DNA of 64,000 nt from Streptomyces pinistramenti (lineage in GTDB: Bacteria > Actinomycetota > Actinomycetes > Streptomycetales > Streptomycetaceae). A program made the position numbers and the translations under genes. The stretch lies in contig NZ_JAJCXB010000014.1 of assembly GCF_020564935.1 (NCBI RefSeq), forward strand, positions 62,001 through 126,000, in the 5' to 3' direction. Below are positions 1-8,663 of this stretch, piece after piece. Under the pieces are notes generated by a model. It saw nothing but the letters and a program-made list of their open reading frames with translations. It was not told where the DNA came from and searched no databases. Position 1 is the first letter of the stretch. Every line of letters begins with the position of its first letter.

Positions 1-159
1 ATCGCCCGCTACGACCTCAGCGAGGACGCGGCGACCGAGACCGCCATGGTCTTCGGCGAGCTGTACCGCAACGGCGCCGAGTGGAAGTTCCGCGCCGTGG
101 GCCAGGGTTACGCCTCCGGCCTGGTCGGCATCGCCCAGGACTTCGGCGTCAACGTCTGA
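1..159 (+). CDS. TerD-family stress protein, C-terminal end only
   Basis: The frame is open from the first base and ends with TGA at 157-159, so only the last 52 residues are present. They include the segment [20 protein letters not shown] and the ending [10 protein letters not shown], which match the C-terminal calcium-binding beta-sandwich of TerD/TerZ/CABP proteins (known family: cytoplasmic, linked to tellurite and general stress resistance; Streptomyces carries many copies). The N-terminal part lies outside the window, so length and start cannot be judged. A hairpin follows 29 bases downstream. The family call is firm; the exact paralogue is not. Confidence 0.85.
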   Translation: MARYDLSEDAATETAMVFGELYRNGAEWKFRAVGQGYASGLVGIAQDFGVNV

Positions 160-187
160 CCCGTGCCGACGCACTGACAAGCCGGCC

Positions 188-227
188 GAGGCCGCCCGAC
201 CCGCCACGACGCGGGACGGGCGGCCTC
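188..227 (+). terminator. terminator after terD-like gene
   Basis: Perfect 11-bp inverted repeat: GAGGCCGCCCG at 188-198 and its complement at 217-227, with an 18-base loop. It lies 28 bases past the TerD stop. There is no T-run, as is common for Streptomyces hairpin terminators. Confidence 0.6.
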
Positions 228-244
228 GTGACACCATCGATGAC

Positions 245-742
245 GTGATCGACCTCGGCTACTCCCTCTCCCGCCGCTTTCCTGACCCCCCGCAGACCGA
301 CTACCGGACCGCGGACGTCCGCACGCTGCGCCACGACCTCTTCTGCGGCGATGTCTACATCGCCGACACCAAGGAGGACCGCGAGGTGTCCACGGCCTGG
401 GGGTGGGTGCCGGTACTCGACTTCGCCTGGGCGCTGTGCGACATCGTCGAGCAGCTCGACACCGACCCGCGGGGCAGCCGCTCGGCCCGGCCGGTCCACG
501 CCGAGCTGGACTTCACCGAGTCCTCCGACCGGATGCTCTTCGAGCGCCGCTTCGGCTGGGTCGACGTGGCCGCCGACTGGATGCCCACGGACGAGCCGCC
601 GCTCACCTTCAACCACGGTGCGCTCCGGCGCGAGGCCCGCGACTTCCTGCACGACCTGATCGCCGACCTCGCCGACATGCACGACGGCCTGGACGACAAC
701 CCGGCCGTATGGGCCCTCCAGGCCCGCTTCCCCCGCGTCTGA
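245..742 (+). CDS. hypothetical protein, 165 aa
   Basis: I do not recognise a named family with confidence. The GTG start at 245 is used because the nearby ATG at 240 runs straight into a stop. The protein is soluble, acidic and rich in Trp and Asp, with no signal peptide or membrane segment. A central stretch (DVYIADTKEDREVSTAWGWV, about residues 36-55) looks like paired beta strands, and the C-terminal third (ALRREARDFLHDLIADLADM) is probably helical. Codon bias is typical of Streptomyces and the antisense frames are bias artefacts. It follows the terD-like gene but is separated from it by a terminator, so it is probably its own unit. The function is unknown. Confidence 0.7.
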   Translation: MIDLGYSLSRRFPDPPQTDYRTADVRTLRHDLFCGDVYIADTKEDREVSTAWGWVPVLDFAWALCDIVEQLDTDPRGSRSARPVHAELDFTESSDRMLFERRFGWVDVAADWMPTDEPPLTFNHGALRREARDFLHDLIADLADMHDGLDDNPAVWALQARFPRV

Positions 743-823
743 CCGACCAGGCCGACCGGGTCACCCGGACCGGCCGGATCACCCGGACCACCCGCCCCCG
801 GCCCGTCGCCAGGGCCCACCCCG

Positions 824-1519
824 TCACTCCACCCGCACCCCCACCTGCGCGGCGAACGCCGGTGCCAGGTCCATCAGTTGGACGGTGCTGATCACGGCGC
901 CCGACAGCTGCTCGATCCCGCGTGCGATGTCCAGTGCGGCCGCGCCCCGCAGGTCGACGTCCTTCATCCGCACCCCGCTGAAGTCCGCCCGCGCGATCGT
1001 GCAGTCGTCGAACGTCACCCGCTCCATCTCGGCGCCGGAGAAGTCCGCCTCGACCAGCACGCATCCCTCGAAGACGACGTCCCGCAGCTTCGCCTTGCGC
1101 AGATTCGGGAAATCGATCTTCCCGCCCCGCACCAGGACCCGTTCCAGCACCGCGCCGTGCAGCTGTATCCCGCCGAGCCGGGCGTCCGTCACCTCCACAT
1201 CGCGCAGCGACGCCTGCGACAGGTCCGTGCCGACGCCGCGCACCTCGCTCAGCACGCTGTCGATGATCCGCGCCCGGCTCAGCACCGTCTCGTCGAGCGC
1301 GCACCGCCGCACCGCGCAGTCCATGAACCGTGCGCCCCGCGCCGACTGCCCCGCCCAGTCGGCCTCGGTGAACTCCAGCCCGTCGTAGTCCCCTTCGGTC
1401 TCCAGCTCCGCGCCGTCGTGCGGCGCCAGCTCGGGCAGCCGCACCTCGGCCCGCCGTACCGCCCGCGCCGTCCCCTTGCCCCGCGCCGCCACGGCGCTCA
1501 CCGCCTTCCGCCTCACCAC
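824..1519 (-). CDS. pentapeptide-repeat protein
   Basis: Residues about 50 to 200 consist of A(D/N)LxX five-residue repeats, visible as DLSQASLRDVEVTDARLGG, AVLERVLVRGGKIDFPNLRK and ADFSGAEMERVTFDDCTIAR. This pattern folds into a right-handed quadrilateral beta-helix. In known families such proteins range from DNA mimics that protect gyrase to scaffolds; nothing here tells which. The frame is open upstream to 1960, but the first 147 codons read as antisense low-complexity sequence. I start at the GTG at 1519 (VVRRKAVSAV...), giving 231 residues; the GTG at 1516 is equally possible. There is no signal peptide. It is divergent from the FAD oxidoreductase gene. Confidence 0.75.
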   Translation of the reverse strand: MVRRKAVSAVAARGKGTARAVRRAEVRLPELAPHDGAELETEGDYDGLEFTEADWAGQSARGARFMDCAVRRCALDETVLSRARIIDSVLSEVRGVGTDLSQASLRDVEVTDARLGGIQLHGAVLERVLVRGGKIDFPNLRKAKLRDVVFEGCVLVEADFSGAEMERVTFDDCTIARADFSGVRMKDVDLRGAAALDIARGIEQLSGAVISTVQLMDLAPAFAAQVGVRVE

Positions 1520-1823
1520 GCCCGTACGCCCGCCCCCGGCCACCGCTCCACGTCGGCCGGACGCAGCGGCCCACGCGGCACGTGAGCCCTGTCCCCGTCT
1601 GCACACCCATCGTGAACCACACCACTGACAATGCCCGTCCGCGACCCCTCCCCACCCCTCTGACCTGTGACGATCCGACATCGCCTGACACCTCACCCCC
1701 GCCCGCGCGTCCCCGCATGTCACATCCGGCCCCGCCCTCCCGTCCAAGCCCACACAGGCACGCACGCACCGCACACACCGCGCACCCAGCGCGCCCGGGA
1801 CACATCGCGACGGAGGAACTCTC
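1520..1823. other. divergent intergenic region, no gene seen
   Basis: 304 bases between the pentapeptide-repeat gene and the FAD oxidoreductase gene. They should hold both promoters, but I see no convincing -10/-35 pair. The last part (1745-1800) is a CA-rich, low-complexity stretch (repeated CACGCA/CACACC). The GGAGGA at 1812-1817 serves the gene starting at 1824. Confidence 0.4.
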
Positions 1824-3047
1824 ATGGCACGCACGGCCGACACGGCGCACACAGGTCGCCCCGCGCCCCACCCCGCCCCCGCCCGCCTCACCGTCATCGG
1901 CGGCGGCTTCGCCGGGCTGACCGCCGCCATCTCCGCGGCCGAGGCCGGCGCCGACGTCACCCTGTACGAGGCGCACCAGACCCTCGGCGGACGCGCCCGT
2001 ACCGCCGACGCGCCCTACCGCACCAACGAAGGCCCGCACGCGCTCTACAGCCGCGGCCCGCACTGGGCCTGGCTCGCCCAGCGGGGGCTGACCGGGCCGC
2101 TCGCCCCGCTGCCGCTGCGCGAAGGCGCCCGGTTGCGCTTCTTCCGCGGAGGCGCCCTGCGGCGCACGCCGCCGCTCGGCATCCTGCGGCTCCGCACCCG
2201 GCGCAACGCCCCCGTCGACCAGGACTTCCACACCTGGGCGGCCGGGCAGGCCGGCGAACGGACCGCCCGCGCCGCGGCCCACTACGCAGGTGTCGCGACC
2301 TACCACCACGACCCGGGCAGCCTGTCCGCGGCCTTCGTCCAGGAGCGGCTGCGCCGCACCACCGCCCTCGTGCCCGAAGCGCGCTACATCCGGGGCGGCT
2401 GGAGCGAGCTGATCGCCCGGATGGCCGGCCACGCCCGCGGCCTCGGCGTACGCATCGAAACCGGCGCCCGCATCGGCACCCTGCCCGAGTCGGGCCCCGT
2501 CATCGTCGCCACCCAACTCGACTCCGCCCGCGCCCTCCTGAAGGACGACGGCCTCACCTGGGGCAGCGCCCGTACCGCACTGATCGACGTCGCCGTACGG
2601 ACCCGTCGCGGCGACGCGTTCCTGGTGTCCGGGCTCGACTTCCCCGCCTGGGTCGAGCGGTTCACCGCCCAGGATCCGGGGCTGGCTCCCCGGGGTGAGC
2701 AGCTGCTCCAGGGGCAGAGCGGCATCGGGCCTCACGAGCAGCGCGCCGACGGGATCCGCCGGGCCGAGCTCCTCCTGGACGCCGGTTTCCCCGGCTGGCG
2801 CGCACGCACCACCTGGCGGCGCGACTCCCTGGCCACCGGCCGTACGGGCGCGGTGGATCTGCCGGGCACCACGTGGCGGGACCGTCCGGCCATCGACCGC
2901 GGGCACGGCGTCTATCTGGCGGGCGATCAGGTCGCGGCCCCCGGTGTGCTGTGCGAGGTGTCCTTCAGCAGCGCCATAGAGGCGGTCTCGCTCGCGCTCG
3001 CTTCCGCCCGAGCCCTGCGCAACACGGCGGTGCCCCACCGCGCTTGA
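1824..3047 (+). CDS. FAD-dependent amine-oxidase/phytoene-desaturase-like oxidoreductase
   Basis: 407 residues. A Rossmann dinucleotide-binding motif sits near the N-terminus (residues 22-55: VIGGGFAGLTAAISAAEAGADVTLYEA..., GxGxxG followed by an acidic residue), then the LGGRART motif typical of phytoene-desaturase and amine-oxidase flavoproteins. A C-terminal FAD motif (GVYLAGDQVAAPGVLCEVSF, about 362-381) closes the fold. The substrate cannot be read from the sequence; carotenoid, amine or protoporphyrinogen-like chemistry is possible for this superfamily. The start is the ATG after GGAGGA at 1812-1817. There is no membrane segment or signal peptide, so it is probably cytoplasmic. It lies alone between two genes of opposite strand. 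Confidence 0.85.
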   Translation: MARTADTAHTGRPAPHPAPARLTVIGGGFAGLTAAISAAEAGADVTLYEAHQTLGGRARTADAPYRTNEGPHALYSRGPHWAWLAQRGLTGPLAPLPLREGARLRFFRGGALRRTPPLGILRLRTRRNAPVDQDFHTWAAGQAGERTARAAAHYAGVATYHHDPGSLSAAFVQERLRRTTALVPEARYIRGGWSELIARMAGHARGLGVRIETGARIGTLPESGPVIVATQLDSARALLKDDGLTWGSARTALIDVAVRTRRGDAFLVSGLDFPAWVERFTAQDPGLAPRGEQLLQGQSGIGPHEQRADGIRRAELLLDAGFPGWRARTTWRRDSLATGRTGAVDLPGTTWRDRPAIDRGHGVYLAGDQVAAPGVLCEVSFSSAIEAVSLALASARALRNTAVPHRA

Positions 3048-3133
3048 GGCGACGGCGGGCCCGCGGCACCGAACGCGTGGCAGGAAGCCGGCCCGCCGCC
3101 CGCCTCCCTGCCCACGTACCGTCCGGCCCGCGG

Positions 3134-4249
3134 CTACCGCACCAGCGCCATCCCCCGCTCCGTCTCGTTCAGCCGCCGCCCGCCGGTCTCCGTGCACGTC
3201 ACGATGTCCTCGATGCGCACCCCGAACCGCCCCGGCAGGTAGATCCCCGGCTCGATCGAGAAGCACATCCCCGGTACGAGCGGCAGATGTTCGCCCTCCA
3301 CCAGGTACGGCGGCTCGTGCGTGGTCACCCCGATGCCGTGGCCGGTGCGGTGGATGAAGTATTCGCCGTACCCCGCCGTCCTGATCACCCGCCGGGCGAC
3401 CCGGTCGATCTCCTGGCACGCCGCCCCGGGCCGCACCGCGTCGAACGCCGCCTGCTGCGCCTCCCGCACGATGTCGTGGACCTTGCGCTCCTCGGCGGTC
3501 GGCTCGCCCACGTGGACCGTGCGCGAGGTGTCCGAGCCGTACCCGTCCCGCAGCCCGCCGAAGTCGAGGACGACCATGTCGCCGTCCTTGATGTACCGCG
3601 CCCCCGCCTCGTGGTGCGGATTCGCGGCGTTGGGTCCTGATCCCACGATGGTGAAGTCCACCTGGCTGTGCCCGTGTTCGGTCAGCAGCCGGGCGAGGTC
3701 CGCCGCCACCTCACGCTCGCGGCGGCCGGCGAACGGCAGGCCCAGGATGTCCTCGTACGTCGCGTCGGCCGCGGCACCGGCCGCCGCCAGCCGTTCCACT
3801 TCGTGCGCGTCCTTGACGGCCCGCAGCATCGGCAGCACCTCGGACAGCGCGCCGTAGCCGCTGCCGGGCAATACCCGTTGCAGCCCCAGCAGATGCATCG
3901 CCCAGGTGGCGTCGGACACCCCGTAACGCCCCTTGGGATCGAGCCACTCGGCCAGTTCCGTATACGGGTCCGCGCCGTCGCCCCACCCGGAGATGTCCAG
4001 CGCCCCGGCCCCGGCGGCCGCTTCGGCGTCCGGCTGTTCCAGTACGGGCACCAGCAGCCGCGGGCGCCTGCCGGGAGCGAGGAACAGTGCGGTCAGCCGC
4101 TCGGTGGTCGCGGTGACGCGGTAGCCGCACAGCCATGCCAGATCGGGCCCCGGCGTCACGATCAGCCCGGCAAGGCCCGCCTCTGCGGCCGTCGCGGCGG
4201 CCCGTCCCATCCGCTGCTCGTGGTCGTCACGCGTCGTGGAAGTCGCCAT
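3134..4249 (-). CDS. M24-family Xaa-Pro aminopeptidase/dipeptidase
   Basis: 371 residues from the ATG at 4249 (MATSTTRDD). The N-terminal half is the creatinase-like domain. The C-terminal half is the pita-bread catalytic domain with the expected five metal ligands: Asp in VVLDFGG, Asp in GSDTSRT, His in HRTGHGIG, Glu in SIEPGIY and Glu in RIEDIV. In known family members two metal ions activate water to cleave an N-terminal residue before proline. It has no signal peptide, so it is cytoplasmic. The frame is open further upstream, but the first 56 codons of that extension are unlike the family. Convergent with the oxidoreductase at 1824. Confidence 0.88.
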   Translation of the reverse strand: MATSTTRDDHEQRMGRAAATAAEAGLAGLIVTPGPDLAWLCGYRVTATTERLTALFLAPGRRPRLLVPVLEQPDAEAAAGAGALDISGWGDGADPYTELAEWLDPKGRYGVSDATWAMHLLGLQRVLPGSGYGALSEVLPMLRAVKDAHEVERLAAAGAAADATYEDILGLPFAGRREREVAADLARLLTEHGHSQVDFTIVGSGPNAANPHHEAGARYIKDGDMVVLDFGGLRDGYGSDTSRTVHVGEPTAEERKVHDIVREAQQAAFDAVRPGAACQEIDRVARRVIRTAGYGEYFIHRTGHGIGVTTHEPPYLVEGEHLPLVPGMCFSIEPGIYLPGRFGVRIEDIVTCTETGGRRLNETERGMALVR

Positions 4250-4445
4250 GCCAGGAATGTACGCCCGCCGCCGGGCGCGCGGCAGAGCGAAAGCACCCGA
4301 ACGGCACGCGGGTGCGGCCGGTCCGGGTACGCCGCACCCGCCCACGCTCTCTCGGGAAACGCGGGCCCGCCCATTCCCCGCCCATTCCCGAAGGAAAAGG
4401 GAAGGGATATCCCTCACCCACAGGCCCGCCGCCCGCCATTGGCCA

Positions 4446-4473
4446 TTACACGGCCCCGCTCATCGTGTAGAAT
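4446..4473 (+). promoter_or_regulatory. candidate promoter for the cytosine methyltransferase gene
   Basis: TTACAC at 4446-4451 and TAGAAT at 4468-4473 with a 16-base spacer. The -10 fits the vegetative Streptomyces consensus well. It lies in the 353-base gap 4250-4602, which holds no other gene. The transcript would have a leader of about 120 bases before the ATG at 4603. Confidence 0.4.
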
Positions 4474-4602
4474 GCGCACGCCCTCACACCCGCGCCGTGA
4501 CGGATCTTGACAGCGGCCGCGGTCACGAACACGGCGGCAAAAGCGAGAGTTTCGCGTCACGAAGAGGTAGCAGAAATACCACCAGGAGTGAGTTTCCATC
4601 CC

Positions 4603-5712
4603 ATGAGCGATGCACCGACCTGCGTATCAGTCTTTTCGGGCGGGATGGGCCTGGACCTCGGCCTCGAACAGGCGGGTTTTTCGATCCGTTTCGGCGCCGA
4701 CAACATGAGTGCCGCAGTGGAAACGGCGAAATCGAACCGCCCCGGACTTCCTTTCTACCCGGACGATATCCGCAGACTTTCCACCGATCATATCTGGGCG
4801 GCATCCGGTCTCCGCGAGGGCGAGCTCGACCTGCTCGCCGGCGGTCCGCCCTGCCAGAGCTTCAGCACCGCGGGAAAGCGCCGCGGTCTCGACGACGAGG
4901 AAAAGGGCTCGCTCGTCTTCGAGTTCGTCCGCCTGGTGAAGGACCTCCAGCCCAAGGCGTTCATCATGGAGAACGTCAAGGGGCTGCTCTCGGCCTCGAT
5001 GAAATGGCGGCAACTGCCGTACAACAACAACGGCAAGATCATCGATGACCTGCACGGCTCGCTCTTCCGTGAACTCTGCGCACAGTTGCAGGCACTCGGC
5101 TACAGCCTCGACCACCGCCAGCTCAACTCCGCGGACTACGGCGTTCCGCAGACTCGGCAGCGGGTATTCCTGATCGGCTACCGCGACGGCCGCACGGTCA
5201 CCTTCCCCGACCCCACGCACGCCAAGGAACCCGGGATCTTCACCGAGCCCTGGCAGACGATCGGCGACGGTCTGGCGGGCCTGGACTCCGACGACTCGTA
5301 TTGCGCGAAGTTCAGCGAGCGCAAGCTGAAGTATCTGCGGATGATTCCCGAGGGCGGGAACTGGCGCGACCTTCCCGAAGAAATACAGCAGGAATCCATG
5401 GGCCGCGCCTTCTACGCCAAGGGCGGCCGCTCCGGCTACTGGCGCAGGCTCAGCTTCGCCACCCCCTCGCCCACCATCCTCACCGAACCGCAGAACGCCA
5501 GCACCGCCCTCTGCCACCCCGTGGCCGACCGGCCGCTGACCGTACGCGAATGCGCGCGGCTGCAGACATTCCCCGACGGCTGGAAGTTCTACGGGCTCGG
5601 CCGCGACCAGTACAAACTCGTCGGAAACGCCGTCCCGGTCCGTCTCGCCGAGGCGCTCGGCACGCACCTGCGCTGCACCCTGGAAAGCCGGCCGGCCACC
5701 GTCACCGTCTGA
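4603..5712 (+). CDS. DNA (cytosine-5-)-methyltransferase
   Basis: 369 residues. The conserved C5-methyltransferase motifs appear in order: I (VSVFSGGMGLDLGLEQAGF, SAM binding), IV (GGPPCQSFS, catalytic Cys of the PCQ loop), VI (MENVKG), VIII (QTRQRVFLIG) and X (YKLVGNAVPVRLAEALG). The variable target-recognition region lies between VIII and IX. It would methylate cytosine in a short DNA site and protect it from the partner endonuclease encoded convergently. The frame extends to a TTG at 4507, but I prefer the ATG at 4603 because motif I begins only six residues later, as is usual for the family; AGGAG lies at 4584-4588, 14 bases upstream, which is long. Confidence 0.92.
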   Translation: MSDAPTCVSVFSGGMGLDLGLEQAGFSIRFGADNMSAAVETAKSNRPGLPFYPDDIRRLSTDHIWAASGLREGELDLLAGGPPCQSFSTAGKRRGLDDEEKGSLVFEFVRLVKDLQPKAFIMENVKGLLSASMKWRQLPYNNNGKIIDDLHGSLFRELCAQLQALGYSLDHRQLNSADYGVPQTRQRVFLIGYRDGRTVTFPDPTHAKEPGIFTEPWQTIGDGLAGLDSDDSYCAKFSERKLKYLRMIPEGGNWRDLPEEIQQESMGRAFYAKGGRSGYWRRLSFATPSPTILTEPQNASTALCHPVADRPLTVRECARLQTFPDGWKFYGLGRDQYKLVGNAVPVRLAEALGTHLRCTLESRPATVTV

Positions 5713-6582
5713 CCAGGCCGCCGCCTGTCGATTGACCCGGCGGAAGAGCTTCGCGTAGTCGATGTTTCCGTCCGCGTCGCCGATCTCCGGCTGTGCGGCG
5801 CGGGTGAGGCGATCCAGCAGATCGGGCACGAGAGTGTCCAGCACCTCTTTCCGGAACTCCGAGCACAGCAGCGCGCAGACTTCGCCCACCCGTACGTCGT
5901 AGTCCGCGGTGCCATTTCCCACCCGCTCCCAGAACTCCCGGCTGGAAAGCGTCACATATTCCTGTCCCGGCGCCTTGGAAGTCCGCGCCCTGCCGTAGCA
6001 AGGGGCGAAGTATCCGACGAAATCCTGGCCGGTCTTCTCGTACTCGCCGCGTACCCGGACAATGGTGTGGGACAGGTTCTTCCGGGAACTCATCGGCATG
6101 CAGTCCCAGCTCATCTTCACCTGGTAGCCCTGCACCTCACCGTCTTCCCCCAGCACCTCGAAGTCGAAGTCGTCGGGGTGCTCGGGATACCGGGCGCCGG
6201 GAAAGCACGCCTTGACGACGGCTTCCAGGAGATGCCCGACGGCCTCTTCCTCGGACGCGTACAGGGCGCTCCGCACCTGGAGCGTCGCCCAATCGCGGAC
6301 GGTTTCCGCTTTCCTGATGCGCAGCAGGAAAGGATTGGTGCGCTTCAGGCGGTCCGCGACTTTCAGCGACGAGAACCTCTCCCGCATCCGGTTGACGTAG
6401 AGCCGCTCGGCTTCCGTCACCACCAGCATCGCCCTGTCGAGCGGAATCCGCAGCAGCCCGCTCACCTCGCTCGCCAGCTCCGCGTCCGAAACGGCCGGGG
6501 CCCGCTCCGCTTCGAAGGGAAGGGCCTGCTGCGGCACGGCGGCCGGCTCAGGCGTCAGGGCGGGCAGCGTGAGGTCCGGCAT
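4627..6582 (-). CDS. PmeII-like type II restriction endonuclease with antisense tail
   Basis: The recognisable protein spans residues 1 to about 288 (6582 down to about 5720). It has a helical N-terminus (KVADRLKRTNPFLLRIRKAE), a segment SALYASEEEAVGHLLEAVVK, and a probable PD-(D/E)xK-type core (DDFDFEV at 137-143, then QVKMSWD at 154-160). This resembles PmeII-family type II endonucleases as I remember them. It would cut DNA at the site protected by the methyltransferase encoded opposite. The odd feature is that no stop occurs at the end of this domain: the frame stays open to 4627, across nearly all of the methyltransferase gene in antisense, giving 651 residues. Residues from about 291 on are antisense translation and look meaningless. 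The other two frames stop at 5702 and 5589, so a one-base slip would give a normal 290-330 residue protein. Confidence 0.7.
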   Translation of the reverse strand: MPDLTLPALTPEPAAVPQQALPFEAERAPAVSDAELASEVSGLLRIPLDRAMLVVTEAERLYVNRMRERFSSLKVADRLKRTNPFLLRIRKAETVRDWATLQVRSALYASEEEAVGHLLEAVVKACFPGARYPEHPDDFDFEVLGEDGEVQGYQVKMSWDCMPMSSRKNLSHTIVRVRGEYEKTGQDFVGYFAPCYGRARTSKAPGQEYVTLSSREFWERVGNGTADYDVRVGEVCALLCSEFRKEVLDTLVPDLLDRLTRAAQPEIGDADGNIDYAKLFRRVNRQAAAWSDGDGGRPAFQGAAQVRAERLGETDRDGVSDEFVLVAAEPVELPAVGECLQPRAFAYGQRPVGHGVAEGGAGVLRFGEDGGRGGGEAEPAPVAGAAALGVEGAAHGFLLYFFGKVAPVPALGNHPQILQLALAELRAIRVVGVQARQTVADRLPGLGEDPGFLGVRGVGEGDRAAVAVADQEYPLPSLRNAVVRGVELAVVEAVAECLQLCAEFTEERAVQVIDDLAVVVVRQLPPFHRGREQPLDVLHDERLGLEVLHQADELEDERALFLVVETAALSRGAEALAGRTAGEQVELALAETGCRPDMIGGKSADIVRVERKSGAVRFRRFHCGTHVVGAETDRKTRLFEAEVQAHPARKD

Positions 6583-6698
6583 GCGCCATTCGTATCATGA
6601 TCGGCCATACGCCGCCGCCCCGTCACCGGCTTCCGCAGGCGGGACGGGGCGGGCGCGGAAATCTCAACTCCGCACGGGCGAGGGGCGCGTGGCGCCGG

Positions 6699-7004
6699 TC
6701 AGCTGCCGGACGGCCCCAGGAGCGCCGACGCCGTCTCCAGCGGGGTGAGGCCGGCGGCGGGCAGCTCCGTCGGGGCGGGGCGGCAGGTGAAGCCGAGGCG
6801 GCTCAGCGCCCTGGTCACTTCGCCGGCGCTGAAGTCGCGGCGGTCCTGCCGGGTGATGATCTCCCCGACCTGCTTGACGGGGTAGTGGCGGCGGCCGATG
6901 ATCACGGACTCCCCCGTGATGGGCTCGGGCTTGACGCCCTTCATCGACTCCTGCACCTCACTCTTGATCAGGTCGAAGGGAAAGCGGGCGATGACGCAGC
7001 GCAT
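6699..7004 (-). CDS. SCO5918-family small conserved protein
   Basis: 101 residues (MRCVIARFPFDLIKSEVQES...). This is a small protein conserved in Streptomyces, habitually encoded just downstream of a DEAD-box helicase and a cold-shock protein as it is here. The middle (SVIIGRRHYPVKQVGEIITRQDRRDFSAGEVTRAL) is predicted mixed alpha/beta with basic residues, so a role in RNA handling is possible but only inferred from context. There is no signal peptide. It lies 110 bases past the helicase stop on the same strand and may be co-transcribed with it. The biochemical function is unknown. Confidence 0.75.
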   Translation of the reverse strand: MRCVIARFPFDLIKSEVQESMKGVKPEPITGESVIIGRRHYPVKQVGEIITRQDRRDFSAGEVTRALSRLGFTCRPAPTELPAAGLTPLETASALLGPSGS

Positions 7005-7114
7005 GGGGCCTCAACAGGGTCGAAGAGAAAGCCGGCAACGGACGTGCCGCCGGGCGGAGAACGGTGCGGCAGGGGTCGGGGCGGGTCCGTGGAGCGCGGA
7101 ATTCCGGTCCGTCC

Positions 7115-8656
7115 TCACGCCGCCGAGCCGAAGGAGGGCTTCCCGCCCGTCTTCTGCGCGGCACCGGCGGCCCGCCGGGCACGGGCGGGCCTGCTGCGCC
7201 GTCCCCGCGCGGAGGAAGCGGACCGCTTGGGACGTTCGGCGACCGGCGCGGCGATGGTGACGGGGACGCCCGAGGGGGCCTGGGCGCCCGTGATGCGGCT
7301 GAGTTCGGCCTCGCCGGAGCGGACCTGAGTGGTCTGCGGGGTGATGCCGGCGTCCGCCATCAGGCGCGTCATGCCCCGGCGTTGGCCCGGCAGGACGAGC
7401 GTGACGACGCTGCCTGACTCGCCGGCCCTGGCGGTACGGCCGCCACGGTGCAGGTAGTCCTTGTGGTCGCTGGGCGGATCGACGTTGACGACCAGGTCGA
7501 GGTTGTCGACGTGGATGCCGCGGGCGGCGACATTGGTGGCCACCAGGGCGGTGACGTGCCCGGTCTTGAACTGGGCCAGCGTCCGGGTGCGTTGGGGCTG
7601 GGACTTGCCACCGTGCAGCGCCGCCGCGCGGACACCGCTGCTCAGCAGGTGCTGGGTGAGCTTGTCCACCGCGTGCTTGGTGTCCAGGAACATGATCACC
7701 CGGCCGTCACGTGCGGCGATCTCGGTGGTGGTGGCGTACTTGTCGGCGCCGTGCACGTGCAGCAGGTGGTGTTCCATCGTGGTGACCGCACCCGCCGAGG
7801 GATCGACGGAGTGCACCACCGGGTCGGTCAGGTAGCGGCGCACCAGGAGGTCGACGTTTCGGTCCAGGGTGGCCGAGAACAGCATCCGCTGCCCGTCGGG
7901 GCCGACCTGGTCGAGGAGCGCGGTGACCTGCGGCATGAAGCCCATGTCCGTCATCTGGTCGGCCTCGTCGAGCACCGTGACGCACACCTGGCGCAGGCGG
8001 CAGTCGCCACGGTCGATGAGGTCCTTGAGCCGCCCGGGAGTCGCCACGACGACCTCGGCCCCGCCGCGCAGCGCGCCGGCCTGCCGCCCGATCGACATCC
8101 CGCCGACGACGGTGGCCACCCGCAGCTTCAGCGAACGGGCGTACGGCGCGAGCGCGTCGCTGACCTGCTGCGCCAGCTCACGGGTGGGCACCAGGACCAG
8201 GGCCAGGGGCTCGCGGGGCTCGGCGCGGCGGCCGGCGATGCGGGCCAGCAGCGCCAGGCCGAAGGCGAGCGTCTTGCCCGATCCGGTGCGGCCCCGTCCC
8301 AGGACGTCGCGGCCGGCCAGCGAGTTCGGCAGGGTGGCGGCCTGGATCGGGAACGGCGCCGCCATGCCTTCGGATGCCAGGGCCGCCAGCAGCTCGGCCG
8401 GCATGTCCAGTTCGGCGAAGGTCTCCGCAGGGGGCAGGGCCGGGGTCAGGGTGGCGGGCGCCGCGAACTCGCCCCGCAGCGCGGCGGGACGACGCCCGCC
8501 GCCGCCGGAACGGCCCTGCGCACCGGAGCGGTTGGGGGCTCCGCCGCGTCCGGAACCACCGGAACGGCTCGGGGCCGGGGAGCGGGGGCCACCGCTGCGT
8601 CCGGAGCCGGACGAGCCGGTGCGGGAGCGGTCGTTGGAGCGTGCTGTGCGGTTCAT
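7115..8656 (-). CDS. DEAD-box ATP-dependent RNA helicase
   Basis: 513 residues from the ATG at 8656 (MNRTARSNDR). After a Gly/Arg/Ser-rich N-terminal tail (about residues 1-70) come the helicase motifs: Q motif region (FPIQAATLP), I (GRGRTGSGKT), Ia (PTRELAQQ), Ib (TPGRL), II (DEAD), III (SATL), IV (VIMFLDTK), V (ATNVAARGIHV) and VI (HRGGRTARAG). A basic C-terminal tail follows. Family members unwind short RNA duplexes and act in cold adaptation and ribosome biogenesis, which fits the neighbouring cold-shock gene upstream on the same strand. The GAGGAAGG ribosome-binding site precedes the ATG and lies in a hairpin, described separately. The possible start at 8713 would destroy that arrangement. 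Confidence 0.93.
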   Translation of the reverse strand: MNRTARSNDRSRTGSSGSGRSGGPRSPAPSRSGGSGRGGAPNRSGAQGRSGGGGRRPAALRGEFAAPATLTPALPPAETFAELDMPAELLAALASEGMAAPFPIQAATLPNSLAGRDVLGRGRTGSGKTLAFGLALLARIAGRRAEPREPLALVLVPTRELAQQVSDALAPYARSLKLRVATVVGGMSIGRQAGALRGGAEVVVATPGRLKDLIDRGDCRLRQVCVTVLDEADQMTDMGFMPQVTALLDQVGPDGQRMLFSATLDRNVDLLVRRYLTDPVVHSVDPSAGAVTTMEHHLLHVHGADKYATTTEIAARDGRVIMFLDTKHAVDKLTQHLLSSGVRAAALHGGKSQPQRTRTLAQFKTGHVTALVATNVAARGIHVDNLDLVVNVDPPSDHKDYLHRGGRTARAGESGSVVTLVLPGQRRGMTRLMADAGITPQTTQVRSGEAELSRITGAQAPSGVPVTIAAPVAERPKRSASSARGRRSRPARARRAAGAAQKTGGKPSFGSAA

Positions 8657-8663
8657 GGGAACC

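Noticed and set aside
609..3419. A 936-codon minus-strand open frame and other long frames opposite clear genes
   Set aside because: GC-rich codon bias keeps antisense frames open; the translations are Arg/Gly/Ala-rich without domains and lie opposite well-supported genes.
4506..4535. TTGACA at 4506 as a promoter for the cytosine methyltransferase gene
   Set aside because: No acceptable -10 hexamer at 16-18 bases; the TTACAC/TAGAAT pair upstream is better.
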